Below, piece by piece: positions 1 through 7,870 of a DNA stretch of 64,000 nucleotides (position 1 is its first letter; every line of letters starts with the position of its first letter). Source of the DNA: Caryophanales bacterium UBA4682 (GTDB taxonomy: Bacteria; Bacillota_I; Bacilli_A; RFN20; CAG-288). Under the pieces are notes generated by a model. That model searched no databases. It was not told the origin of the DNA and saw nothing but the letters and a program-made list of their open reading frames with translations. The translations under genes and the position numbers were made by a program. Location of the stretch: the NCBI GenBank assembly GCA_002404995.1, contig DHKY01000004.1:26613-90612 (forward strand), in the 5' to 3' direction.

Positions 1-549
1 AAAAACAGATCCTTCTCTATCTAATTAGTATTGATGAATTTGTAAGGCTAAGCTTGAGAGTATTGTAAAAACAGATCCTTCTCTATCTCAGCGCCATAGC
101 GGACAAGGCACAACGTTGCTTGAGAGTATTGTAAAAACAGATCCTTCTCTATCTGACCATATCCGTTTCTTTTCCTGTCGTCTGCTTGAGAGTATTGTAA
201 AAACAGATCCTTCTCTATCGCAAACCCGTACACTTATAACAGCACGCGCGCTTGAGAGTATTGTAAAAACAGATCCTTCTCTATCCTCCAGCGAAGCTAG
301 GAAGCCTTGCTTTGCGCTTGAGAGTATTGTAAAAACAGATCCTTCTCTATCTACACTCCCTTCATCTCGGCAGTGACGGCAGCTTGAGAGTATTGTAAAA
401 ACAGCTCCTTCTCTATCGCGCTCTTTAAGGCGCTGATCAGCAAAAGCGCTTGAGAGTATTGTAAAAACAGATCCTTCTCTATCGCCTAACTGGGAAGCGC
501 TGGCAGACCGCTTGCTTGAGAGTATTGTAAAAACAGATCCTTCTCTATC
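1..549 (+). CRISPR. CRISPR array, 36-nt repeat / 30-nt spacer, probably type II
   Basis: Eight complete repeats begin at 52, 118, 184, 250, 316, 382, 448 and 514, spaced exactly 66 nt apart, and a ninth (last 21 nt only) is cut by the left edge. All eight spacers are 30 nt and unrelated. Repeats are identical except the one at 382, which has C for A in its GATCC core. The plus-strand repeat begins GCTTGAGAGTATTGTAAAAA and ends TTCTCTATC. The G-Y-TTGAGAGTA-TGTAA start and the 36/30 geometry resemble type II (Cas9) repeats, whose 5' half pairs with tracrRNA; this typing is inference. No cas gene or anti-repeat is recognised in the window, so cas genes should lie left of position 1 and 549 would be the leader-distal end. 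Confidence 0.97.
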
Positions 550-619
550 TTAATATCTGTTAAACAATAAGACTTGCTAGCTTGTGTTCATTCCAGGTCA
601 GTATTTCAAACAGATCAGC

Positions 620-901
620 ATGAGGCAGGATGAGCATAATAAGAAAGGATTCAAAAAACACGAGATAATCAATATGGAAAAGAAAGAGATGATTGAAAGA
701 ATTAAAAGAATGATTGAAAAATACGGTGAGTGCAGTCGTTCGAAAGGATGCGTCGAAACTATGGCTCAGACTAGGAAAGCAATGCAAAAAGAAGATGACT
801 TCAAGTACTACGAGGGACAAGTCAAGGACAGGGAAAAGAATTTGGACGGAAGGCTCGACACTATTGAGAAAATGCTTGATATCATCGCCGAAAGGAAATA
901 G
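620..901 (+). CDS. small hypothetical protein, charged and helical
   Basis: Unrecognised protein of about 93 residues, very rich in Lys, Glu and Arg, with heptad-like helical segments (around MEKKEMIERIKRM and the C-terminal region). The start is uncertain: the frame is open from a GTG at 584, with ATGs at 620 and 674, none preceded by a good ribosome site. It starts 70-125 bp after the CRISPR array and its stop is only 3 nt before the next gene, so the two are probably cotranscribed. It could be a small DNA- or protein-binding factor. No function is assigned. Confidence 0.45.
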   Translation: MRQDEHNKKGFKKHEIINMEKKEMIERIKRMIEKYGECSRSKGCVETMAQTRKAMQKEDDFKYYEGQVKDREKNLDGRLDTIEKMLDIIAERK

Positions 902-904
902 GAA

Positions 905-1252
905 ATGGACAGACTGCATAAGAGTATTGACGCACTTACTGATTATGTCAAAAATATAAATAACAATACAAAAGGAAAAAATGAAAGATACTATATCGTA
1001 AATCAGATTATTGATATCAAAAAACAAGTAGCGGAAATGCTTAACAACATTTCCGGCCACAAACGCAAGAACAATAGTTTTAGTATACAAGCAAGTAATG
1101 GCCCACTATTCGGCTGTTTTGACGAACTGATAAATACATTGAAAGCTAAATCAAAGGTTGTAAAGGATTTGACTCTTAGCCAATTCTTGGCTCAAGAAGC
1201 AATAGAATTGAACATCTGGAGAAAATCCGGTTTCAAAGCAATAGCAGTCTAA
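905..1252 (+). CDS. small hypothetical protein
   Basis: Protein of 115 residues with no recognised domain. The N-terminal half is predicted helical and lysine-rich; the C-terminal half contains NGPLFGCFDELINTLKAKSK and ends GFKAIAV. A purine-rich stretch (AAATAGGAA) precedes the ATG and overlaps the stop region of the upstream gene, pointing to translational coupling. It ends before a bidirectional terminator shared with polC. Being beside a CRISPR array suggests, but does not show, a defence or counter-defence link. Confidence 0.5.
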   Translation: MDRLHKSIDALTDYVKNINNNTKGKNERYYIVNQIIDIKKQVAEMLNNISGHKRKNNSFSIQASNGPLFGCFDELINTLKAKSKVVKDLTLSQFLAQEAIELNIWRKSGFKAIAV

Positions 1253-1305
1253 AGATGCAGTTCTCTTATTCCATAGATTTCTTGCCCTTAATTTAGCCAA
1301 AACAC

Positions 1306-1338
1306 AAAAAACCAGGAAGGACATCCTTCCTGGTTTTT
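1306..1338. terminator. bidirectional intrinsic terminator
   Basis: CCAGGAAGGA (1312-1321) pairs with TCCTTCCTGG (1324-1333), flanked by an A-run on the left and a T-run on the right. It can stop both the rightward small-gene transcript and the leftward polC transcript. Confidence 0.9.
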
Positions 1339-1342
1339 ATGT

Positions 1343-4300
1343 TTAGAACAATGTCCTCTGATCCGATTCCGGAAGTCCGTCTAAAGCATGAAGATCACGG
1401 AGTGTCTCAATCAGCTTCTCCCCGACATGTCCGCGGATAGCCAAGTCCTCAACAGACTGGAACGGACCGCCTTTCTTCCGTGCTTCGACAATCTGGTTCG
1501 CAACCGAAGCGCCAAGACCATCAATGCAAGTAAGAGAAGGAATGATCTTTCCATGTTTTTCATCCGGAGTGAACTTCAAGGCATCGGATGTATTGACATG
1601 CAGGGGAGCAAAGGAATAGCCACGATCATACCTTTCAATAGTCTGTTCAAGGCCATTAATAGTATCCTGTTCCGGTTTAGAAACATTCTCTCTTCGCTGA
1701 AGACGTCCAAGAATATCGTTTCGTTTATTCAGAGAAGCCTGAAGTCCTTTCCTCCTCGTCTGAATATCGTAACCATCACAACGGAGAGTAAAGTAAGTCG
1801 CATAGTAGGCTAACGGACGATGTACCTTGAACCAGGCACAGCGGACAGCCATTGAGACATATGCAACCGCATGTCCTTTCGGAAACCTATACGCAATCTT
1901 ATGGCAGGATTCAATATACCATTCCGGAACATTGTGTTCCTTCCTGATCTTATCGAACTTTTCCTTCTTCTCTTCATTGCCTGGCTTACCATAGAAGCCT
2001 TTACGGGTGAATTCCATGATAGCGAAAGCATCGGTGTAGTCGACACCCCATTTATCATGGAGCTTGTTCCTGATATCGTCACGGCAGCAGATACAGTCCT
2101 TCAAGGCAAAGTTTTGTTCCGTAATCAGATCCTCCGCATTTCCGGCGAAGACATTCGTACCATGGCTTAGACCAGAGATACGGACCAAGTCGGCAAACGA
2201 GTGCGGCTTAGTTTCAATAAGGACACGTCGACCATTCTCGGTACCGAATTCCGGCAGACCCAAAGCACCGGTCTGCTGCTGAAGCACGTTCTTCTTCAAA
2301 TGAAGGGCATCGGCAGACCAGAACAAGGATTGAGCTTCCGGATCCGAAATCGGAACCTTTTCCTTCAGCTGCCTGAAGGAAAAGCCACAGAAGTCGCATT
2401 GCCTCTTGATGGCCTGAGGATCGACATGGCCGAGCCTATCAAACTTAAGGACGTTATCATGAATAGCATGGAAGTCGTAATGGGTAGTCATCCAAGTAGA
2501 ATTCGGATCATCAGCCGGATATTGGACCGGAGTGAAGTCATAGGCTTCCCTTCCGGCAGGGATAACAATGACACCGCCTGGATGCTGGCCGGTAGAACGT
2601 TTCGTTCCAACGCATCCGTTAGCAATATGGTCAATCTCGGCATTGCGGATCTTGCTGGTATCCTTGCCTAAGGATTCAAAATAACCGAGAACATAGCCTC
2701 TGGCATTTTTCTCCTGGGCAGTCTGTATCGTACCTGCCTTAAAGCAGCGGTTACCTGTCTGATTCAGCCTTTCCTTCCTGTGTTCGTGGGCAATGGATTG
2801 GAAGTCGGACGGGAAGTTCAAATCGATATCCGGAACCTTTTCGGCATGGAAGCCTAGGAAGGTTGCAAACGGAATGTTCTGTCCGTCCCTGATCCTGTCC
2901 TCTCCGCATTCCGGGCATTTCTTGGCCGGCAAATCAAAACCAGAATCGATGCTCGGATCATCAATCCATTCCAGATGATGGCAGTGTGGGCAGCGGTAAT
3001 GAGGTGGCAAAGGATTGACCTCCGTAATGCCGGACCTTGTCGCGACAAGGGAGGAACCGACAGAGCCACGGGAGCCAATCAGATAGCCTTGCGTATTCGA
3101 CCAGCGGACAATCAAAGAGGACAGCCAGTAAATAACGGAATAGCCGTTGGAAACAATACCATCCAGCTCTGTCTTCAGTCGTTCTTCAATGAGCTTAGGA
3201 AGAGGATCTCCGTACCTTTCCTTTGCGGTCTTATAAGTAAGGTCAATCAGCCTCTGTTCGCAGCCTGGCCTTGATGGCGGATAAAGCTTATCCTTCGTCG
3301 GTTTGATGTCACCAGAAATCCTGTCGGAAATCTTTTCCGGATTATCAATGACAATTTCTTCTTCTAATGCTGTATCATCAAGGAAACTGAAGCATTCCAT
3401 CCTCTCATCCGTAGTACGAAGATGCTGGTTTGGATTCGGAAGCGGATTATGATACCACTTCTGTTTTACTTCCTCGGAGGCATTATCATATGGCTGGAGA
3501 CAAAGAGGATGTCTAGCACCTTTAAGTCCCTTAGCGGAGATAAAGACATCACGGTAAATCTTATCCTGCGGATTGAGATAGTGGCAATCACCTGTAGCGC
3601 AGACAATCTTTCCGTTTTCCTTTCCGGTTTCGATTACGTCCTTGATAATCTTCTTGACTTCATCCCTGGATCCGATTTCGCCTTTATGGATCTGGTAAAT
3701 ATAATTTTCCGGTGGCTGAACTTCGATAAAGTCATAGAATTCCCTCTTCTTGGCAAGGTCTTCCTTTGACTTGTTCCTCGCTGCTTCCCAGACTTCACCA
3801 TTCAGACATCCAGATCCGATAATCAGGTTCTTGCGGTACTTGGCAAGATAGCTCTTCGGAGTATAAGGAGTCTGGTCTTTGCCGATATAGATGGTCGAAG
3901 ATTCCGAAATAACGCGGTATAAGTCCTTTAATCCATCCCTGTTCTTTGCATAGACCGTGCAATGATAAGGATGGGAAGTAAGAAGCCTCTCCTTCGTGAC
4001 CGGCAGGTTCGCTAAATCCTTATGCCTCTTCACTTCTGGATTCCGGATATTGAGCTCCGATAACCTGGAAGAGAAAATCGTGGCCAAGTGGGCAGCATCA
4101 TAGTTTGCACGATGTGCACCAGTCGAATCAAAATCAATCTGCAGCCTACGTGCTAAGGCTTCCTCACGGTGGCTGCGCCTTTCCGGGTAGAGATAACGGG
4201 ACAAAGGAAGAGTATCGATAACCGGGTTCTTCAGTTTTTCCCTTCCATTGTTCTTCAAGGCTTCATTGATGAAATCAAAGTCGAAGGCAGCATTGTGAGC

Positions 4301-5695
4301 GACAATGATGCTGTCTCCGAAGAATTCCTTGATATCATTCAACGCCTGCTTAATTGGTTTTCCGTGGTCGACCTGTTCCTGGGTGATATGGGAAACATTG
4401 ATAGAGAAAGAGGAAAGCTTCCTGTTCGGATTGATGAAGAAATCAATTTGATCAAGAATCTGTCCGGATTGATCCCTCTTGACTGCACCGAATTCGATCA
4501 GTCGTCCATAACGGCAGGAAAGCCCTGTGGTTTCCGTATCGAAAACAACAAAAGACTCCTGTTTTAAAACACGGTCCGAAGGATTGTAAATGTACTTGAA
4601 ATGGTCTTCGAGCCTGAAAAGCTCGCTTCCATATAAAATCTTAAGACCTGTTTTCTTGGCTGCTTTCTGAGCCTCTGGGAAAGCCTGGACGACACCATGG
4701 TCCGTGACAGCGATTGCCTTCCAGCCCCAGTCCTTGGCCGCCTTCGCATAGTCTCCGATGGAGGCTACACCATCAAAAGCAGACCTGCGCGTATGAAGAT
4801 GCAGTTCGATTCTTTTTCTTGGATAGGTGTCTTTTCTCGGTTCATCCGGCGGGACAACCTTAATCTGGTCAATAGAGACAATCAGTTCGTTATGGGCAAA
4901 TTTATCATAGGTCGGTTGTCCTTTGATTTCGATTTTGACACCGACATCGTATTTCAATAATTCTTCCTTGGACCTTCTTTTCCCCTCGAATAAGTTCGCA
5001 GCAATCGAATCCGAACCATCCGAAAACTCAATCCGTCGAATTGTTGTCCTTTTTCTTGTCTGGCGGTCTTCGATCTTAAAGATTGTTCCTGTACAGATAA
5101 CCTTCCGGAAATTGGTGATATCCTTTAATTTACAAGGCTGATAGTTCCTGTTGATTTCCTTGTTGCGTTCCCTTCTCGCTTCTTCGTTCAATATGGTCTT
5201 CTTATAGTTCTCGCTTCGTTTCTTCTCGAAGTCGTCATTATAATCCACTTTTTCCTGTGTCAGGATATGATAAGAGGAAGTAATGGAGTCAAGGAAGTTT
5301 CTCAGCCATCTGGTCTCCTCATCAATCTCGGAAGCACCTGCTGCCGAAGTGTAGAAAAAAACTGCTTTCTTCTCTTCCGGAGAAAGATAGAGATCATCAA
5401 GCCTAGTGAACCCTTTGGCTTCTTTGATTTCCTCTAATAAACGCGGAAAATAAAGATCTTCATCCGGATAATCAAAGGAAATAACAATACCAAAGCCGCC
5501 TCTTGCCGTAAAAGACGAAACGGTATCAAAGAATAAGGTATAGGCAGAATAGTCCAGATAATGCGGGAAACGGATCTTACCGATTACCCGGTTGGATTCT
5601 TTTTCACAATGGCAATCTAAAAAAGAGCCATCCTCGAAAGGCTTTAAGTCCGTAATACCGATTTTTGTCAGGAAACGCCGAAGAAGGTCATCCAT
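1343..5695 (-). CDS. polC: DNA polymerase III alpha subunit, Gram-positive PolC type
   Basis: Replicative DNA polymerase with built-in proofreading, 1450 residues (normal family size). Visible in order: N-terminal and OB-type region; PHP domain beginning near residue 294 (ELHLHTRRSAFDG); DEDD 3'-5' exonuclease inserted in the PHP domain near residue 381 (FVVFDTETTGLS); polymerase core with the PolC zinc site (CPHC...CPECG, about 901-931) and the catalytic motif PDIDLNFPSD near 954; C-terminal helix-hairpin-helix region; and a terminal QRTLF that fits a beta-clamp binding motif. The ATG at 5695 is preferred over an in-frame TTG at 5704 because GGCGAGGA sits about 10 nt before the ATG. In Bacillus the gene follows proS and rseP; here it is separated from rseP by a divergent hsp20 and proS is absent. 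Confidence 0.98.
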   Translation of the reverse strand: MDDLLRRFLTKIGITDLKPFEDGSFLDCHCEKESNRVIGKIRFPHYLDYSAYTLFFDTVSSFTARGGFGIVISFDYPDEDLYFPRLLEEIKEAKGFTRLDDLYLSPEEKKAVFFYTSAAGASEIDEETRWLRNFLDSITSSYHILTQEKVDYNDDFEKKRSENYKKTILNEEARRERNKEINRNYQPCKLKDITNFRKVICTGTIFKIEDRQTRKRTTIRRIEFSDGSDSIAANLFEGKRRSKEELLKYDVGVKIEIKGQPTYDKFAHNELIVSIDQIKVVPPDEPRKDTYPRKRIELHLHTRRSAFDGVASIGDYAKAAKDWGWKAIAVTDHGVVQAFPEAQKAAKKTGLKILYGSELFRLEDHFKYIYNPSDRVLKQESFVVFDTETTGLSCRYGRLIEFGAVKRDQSGQILDQIDFFINPNRKLSSFSINVSHITQEQVDHGKPIKQALNDIKEFFGDSIIVAHNAAFDFDFINEALKNNGREKLKNPVIDTLPLSRYLYPERRSHREEALARRLQIDFDSTGAHRANYDAAHLATIFSSRLSELNIRNPEVKRHKDLANLPVTKERLLTSHPYHCTVYAKNRDGLKDLYRVISESSTIYIGKDQTPYTPKSYLAKYRKNLIIGSGCLNGEVWEAARNKSKEDLAKKREFYDFIEVQPPENYIYQIHKGEIGSRDEVKKIIKDVIETGKENGKIVCATGDCHYLNPQDKIYRDVFISAKGLKGARHPLCLQPYDNASEEVKQKWYHNPLPNPNQHLRTTDERMECFSFLDDTALEEEIVIDNPEKISDRISGDIKPTKDKLYPPSRPGCEQRLIDLTYKTAKERYGDPLPKLIEERLKTELDGIVSNGYSVIYWLSSLIVRWSNTQGYLIGSRGSVGSSLVATRSGITEVNPLPPHYRCPHCHHLEWIDDPSIDSGFDLPAKKCPECGEDRIRDGQNIPFATFLGFHAEKVPDIDLNFPSDFQSIAHEHRKERLNQTGNRCFKAGTIQTAQEKNARGYVLGYFESLGKDTSKIRNAEIDHIANGCVGTKRSTGQHPGGVIVIPAGREAYDFTPVQYPADDPNSTWMTTHYDFHAIHDNVLKFDRLGHVDPQAIKRQCDFCGFSFRQLKEKVPISDPEAQSLFWSADALHLKKNVLQQQTGALGLPEFGTENGRRVLIETKPHSFADLVRISGLSHGTNVFAGNAEDLITEQNFALKDCICCRDDIRNKLHDKWGVDYTDAFAIMEFTRKGFYGKPGNEEKKEKFDKIRKEHNVPEWYIESCHKIAYRFPKGHAVAYVSMAVRCAWFKVHRPLAYYATYFTLRCDGYDIQTRRKGLQASLNKRNDILGRLQRRENVSKPEQDTINGLEQTIERYDRGYSFAPLHVNTSDALKFTPDEKHGKIIPSLTCIDGLGASVANQIVEARKKGGPFQSVEDLAIRGHVGEKLIETLRDLHALDGLPESDQRTLF

Positions 5696-5834
5696 ATGGT
5701 ACAAATCCTCGCCTATCTATTTTAAGACATTCCAAAAAAGAAGCAATATCCAGACTCGAATCCATCTTGTATAAAAATATTTTTTCTTTAAAAGTCCTTT
5801 ATTTAAGGCATTTTTTTAAAAAAATAAAATTTAT

Positions 5835-5861
5835 TTAGCACTCTATACTTGAAATTGCTAA
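5835..5861 (+). promoter_or_regulatory. imperfect second CIRCE operator
   Basis: TTAGCACTC, 9 nt, AATTGCTAA: a full left arm and a right arm matching 7 of 9 positions of GAGTGCTAA. It covers the -35 hexamer of the hsp20 promoter. By family knowledge CIRCE is bound by the repressor HrcA; the use of this imperfect copy is inference. Confidence 0.65.
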
Positions 5862-5876
5862 TTTCTTGAATATAAT
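5849..5876 (+). promoter_or_regulatory. sigma-A type promoter of hsp20
   Basis: TTGAAA (5849-5854), 16-nt spacer, perfect TATAAT (5871-5876). The -35 lies inside the upstream CIRCE copy and the transcription start would fall in the perfect downstream copy. Confidence 0.85.
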
Positions 5877-5880
5877 AGTC

Positions 5881-5907
5881 TTAGCACTCAAAGAAAGAGA
5901 GTGCTAA
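5881..5907 (+). promoter_or_regulatory. perfect CIRCE operator (HrcA site)
   Basis: TTAGCACTC (5881-5889), 9-nt spacer, GAGTGCTAA (5899-5907), exactly the CIRCE consensus. It lies between the -10 box and the ribosome site AGGAGG, so bound HrcA would block transcription of hsp20 in the absence of heat stress. Confidence 0.97.
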
Positions 5908-5934
5908 AGAAATAAATAAAAGGAGGCAGTTACC

Positions 5935-6420
5935 ATGTCTGAAGAAATTAAAAACGAAAACAAGAAGAATGTTCAGGTTCAGCAGAAGGAGAACCAAGTC
6001 CAGAGAAGTAACGAAGGCTTTGGTTTAAACGGATATCATCCGTTCTGGTCTTTGTTCAACGACTGCTTCTCTGACGAAGAGCCGAGCAACGTCAGGAAAT
6101 CCGATATCATCGAGGATGATCAGGGCTATAAGCTCGAAATCGAAGTTCCGGGAGTCGATAAGAAGAACATCCGTATCTCCTTGGATAAAGGATATCTCTC
6201 CGTCAATGCCCATATCGTGAAGAACAACAACCAGGAAGGCGGCAAACGGAAATATCTCCATTCCGAGCGTTACGAGGGTTCCTTCACCCGTAGCTTCTAT
6301 GTCGGCAATGATATCAAGCGTTCGGATATCGATGCCACTGTGAACAACGGACTTCTTCTTGTCCGCATCAAGAAACCCGCACAGCAGAGCGATGAACAGA
6401 AGTACATCGAAATCAAGTAA
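5935..6420 (+). CDS. hsp20: small heat-shock protein, Hsp20/alpha-crystallin family
   Basis: ATP-independent holdase chaperone of 161 residues that binds unfolding proteins in the cytoplasm. A charged, Asn/Gln/Lys-rich N-terminal arm of about 45 residues is followed by an alpha-crystallin domain recognised by DIIEDDQGYKLEIEVPGVDK near residue 60 and by GSFTRSFYVGNDI. The tail carries KIKKPAQQ. A strong AGGAGG precedes the ATG. It is a single-gene unit with its own promoter, two CIRCE boxes and terminator, inserted divergently between rseP and polC. Confidence 0.95.
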   Translation: MSEEIKNENKKNVQVQQKENQVQRSNEGFGLNGYHPFWSLFNDCFSDEEPSNVRKSDIIEDDQGYKLEIEVPGVDKKNIRISLDKGYLSVNAHIVKNNNQEGGKRKYLHSERYEGSFTRSFYVGNDIKRSDIDATVNNGLLLVRIKKPAQQSDEQKYIEIK

Positions 6421-6430
6421 CTTCTAAAAG

Positions 6431-6465
6431 AATCCGTCTGTCATAAGACAGGCGGATTTTTTGTT
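6431..6465 (+). terminator. terminator of hsp20
   Basis: AATCCGTCTGTC (6431-6442) pairs with GACAGGCGGATT (6447-6458) around an ATAA loop, followed by a T-run. Confidence 0.9.
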
Positions 6466-6499
6466 TTTTAATGAACCAACTTCTATTGAAACAGAGAAG

Positions 6500-6528
6500 A
6501 CCGCTTTCCTTGAAAAGCGGCCTGTTTT
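6500..6528. terminator. weak hairpin after rseP
   Basis: CCGCTTT (6501-6507) pairs with AAAGCGG (6514-6520). Its T-run (GTTTTT) is on the plus-strand side, so it may back up the hsp20 terminator rather than end the rseP transcript. Confidence 0.4.
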
Positions 6529-6529
6529 T

Positions 6530-7870
6530 CTATCGGATAACAATGTCTTTGACAATCAGAAGAACAGCAAGGATCCTCATGACAGCAAGACCGATTCCAT
6601 TGGCAATTGCCTTGAATTTCGAAGGTGCCTTCTTTCTTGTGATGCTCTCGCCAAGGGCAATCCTTGTCTGCCAGCCATCCAATCCCGGCAGAGGAAGAAG
6701 ATTGAAACATCCAAGGTTCAGGGAGATATAGCCCCAGAGGAACCTGACCTGTGCAAGGCTTCCTGACTGCACACCGCTTGTCGTAAGACGATAGACAGAG
6801 ACAATGCCTCCGACATTCTTCCATCCGTTAGGAGTGAAGAGTGAGCCAAGAGCCGAATAGACGCCGACGAACCTTTGTCCAAAAGTCTGGTTGGCACCGA
6901 TAAACGCCTGTGAGAAGGAATAGTGGATTGTATCCTGCCAGTTGGAGATGCCAAGGATATCAAGGGAGTAAGTGCCATCTGTAATGTTCTCACTGACACC
7001 GGACTTGATGTCGATGGTCTTCCTTTTTGCTTCATCGGTTTCACCGGCTTCCAGATACTGGATATGGAACCTTCGGTAGGAGTTCTTGTTCAGTTCCGTT
7101 CCTTCAAACTCGCTTGGAAGAGTGAACTGTTTGTTAGCACTGGTCGAATAGACGTTGAGAGAAGCATAGCTGATGGAGTTGAACAGGACATCATCATAGC
7201 TTCCGGTATCGGCTCCGTCTTTGAATTCCAGATAGGAAGTCAGTTTCTGGCGGTTCTCTGCCTTCGGGAATTCGATGTCGATATCATCACCGTTCTGTTT
7301 GTGGACGTGATAGGTCTGATAGAGATAGTAGATCTGGTCACCGCTCTTCAATCCTGCTTTGGAGGCTTCATTGTTTTCGACGACATTGACTTTGTTTGTC
7401 TCATAGTTGTTGACCTGATGAGGAGTCACATAAGAGACGAAGAAGAGCAGAATGGCAAGAAGGAAGTTCCTTGCGATACCGGCAAGCATGATAGCGATCT
7501 GCTTTGCATGGTTTGTTCCGGTCAGTGTCCGGCTTTCCGGAATCCGTACACCATCCTCTGTTCCTTCCCTGTCTTCTCCTGCCCTGGAGACATAGCCTCC
7601 GAAGGGAAGACAACGGAGAGCAAATTGGGTTTCACCCTCTTTGTACCTAGGCTTGCCATCGGCATCAAAGACGGGTTTTCCGTCTTTTTTGACCTTATGC
7701 TTGAATTTGTGCTTGAAGATTGCCGGCCCGAATCCAATAGAATACTCGAAGCAATAGACTTTGCACAGCTTAGCAACTGCAAGATGTCCGGCTTCATGGA
7801 TGCAGACAACGGCAGAGAGGCAAACGAGGAAGAGAATGATATAAAGTATTGTTTTTAAAAACTGTGGCAT
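6530..7870 (-). CDS. rseP: site-2 zinc metalloprotease RseP/RasP family (M50)
   Basis: Intramembrane protease of 446 residues that cleaves transmembrane anchors such as anti-sigma factors and signal-peptide remnants. The zinc site HEAGH is in the first membrane helix (about residue 25). A long extracytoplasmic insert replaces or holds the PDZ region. The C-terminal metal-ligand region reads NLLPLPGLDGWQ: the key Asp is kept, but the usual LDGG is LDGW. A ribosome site (AAAGGA) precedes the ATG, which lies inside dxr with a 16-nt overlap. It is the last gene of the pyrH-frr-cdsA-dxr-rseP series. Confidence 0.92.
   Translation of the reverse strand: MPQFLKTILYIILFLVCLSAVVCIHEAGHLAVAKLCKVYCFEYSIGFGPAIFKHKFKHKVKKDGKPVFDADGKPRYKEGETQFALRCLPFGGYVSRAGEDREGTEDGVRIPESRTLTGTNHAKQIAIMLAGIARNFLLAILLFFVSYVTPHQVNNYETNKVNVVENNEASKAGLKSGDQIYYLYQTYHVHKQNGDDIDIEFPKAENRQKLTSYLEFKDGADTGSYDDVLFNSISYASLNVYSTSANKQFTLPSEFEGTELNKNSYRRFHIQYLEAGETDEAKRKTIDIKSGVSENITDGTYSLDILGISNWQDTIHYSFSQAFIGANQTFGQRFVGVYSALGSLFTPNGWKNVGGIVSVYRLTTSGVQSGSLAQVRFLWGYISLNLGCFNLLPLPGLDGWQTRIALGESITRKKAPSKFKAIANGIGLAVMRILAVLLIVKDIVIR

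Noticed and set aside
48..376. Open frames on both strands across the CRISPR array
   Set aside because: They arise from the 66-nt periodicity (a multiple of 3) and simply repeat the translated CRISPR repeat.
560..1090. 176-codon minus-strand frame opposite the two small genes
   Set aside because: Phe/Ile/Leu-rich mirror of Lys/Glu-rich helices; no start context and it overlaps the array end. The plus-strand pair has the better junction.
1388..5141. Several plus-strand frames of 72-156 codons opposite polC
   Set aside because: Antisense shadows of an unmistakable polC with no ribosome sites or domains.
6923..7858. 311-codon plus-strand frame opposite rseP
   Set aside because: Long but fully antisense to a recognised protease; no ribosome site or family.
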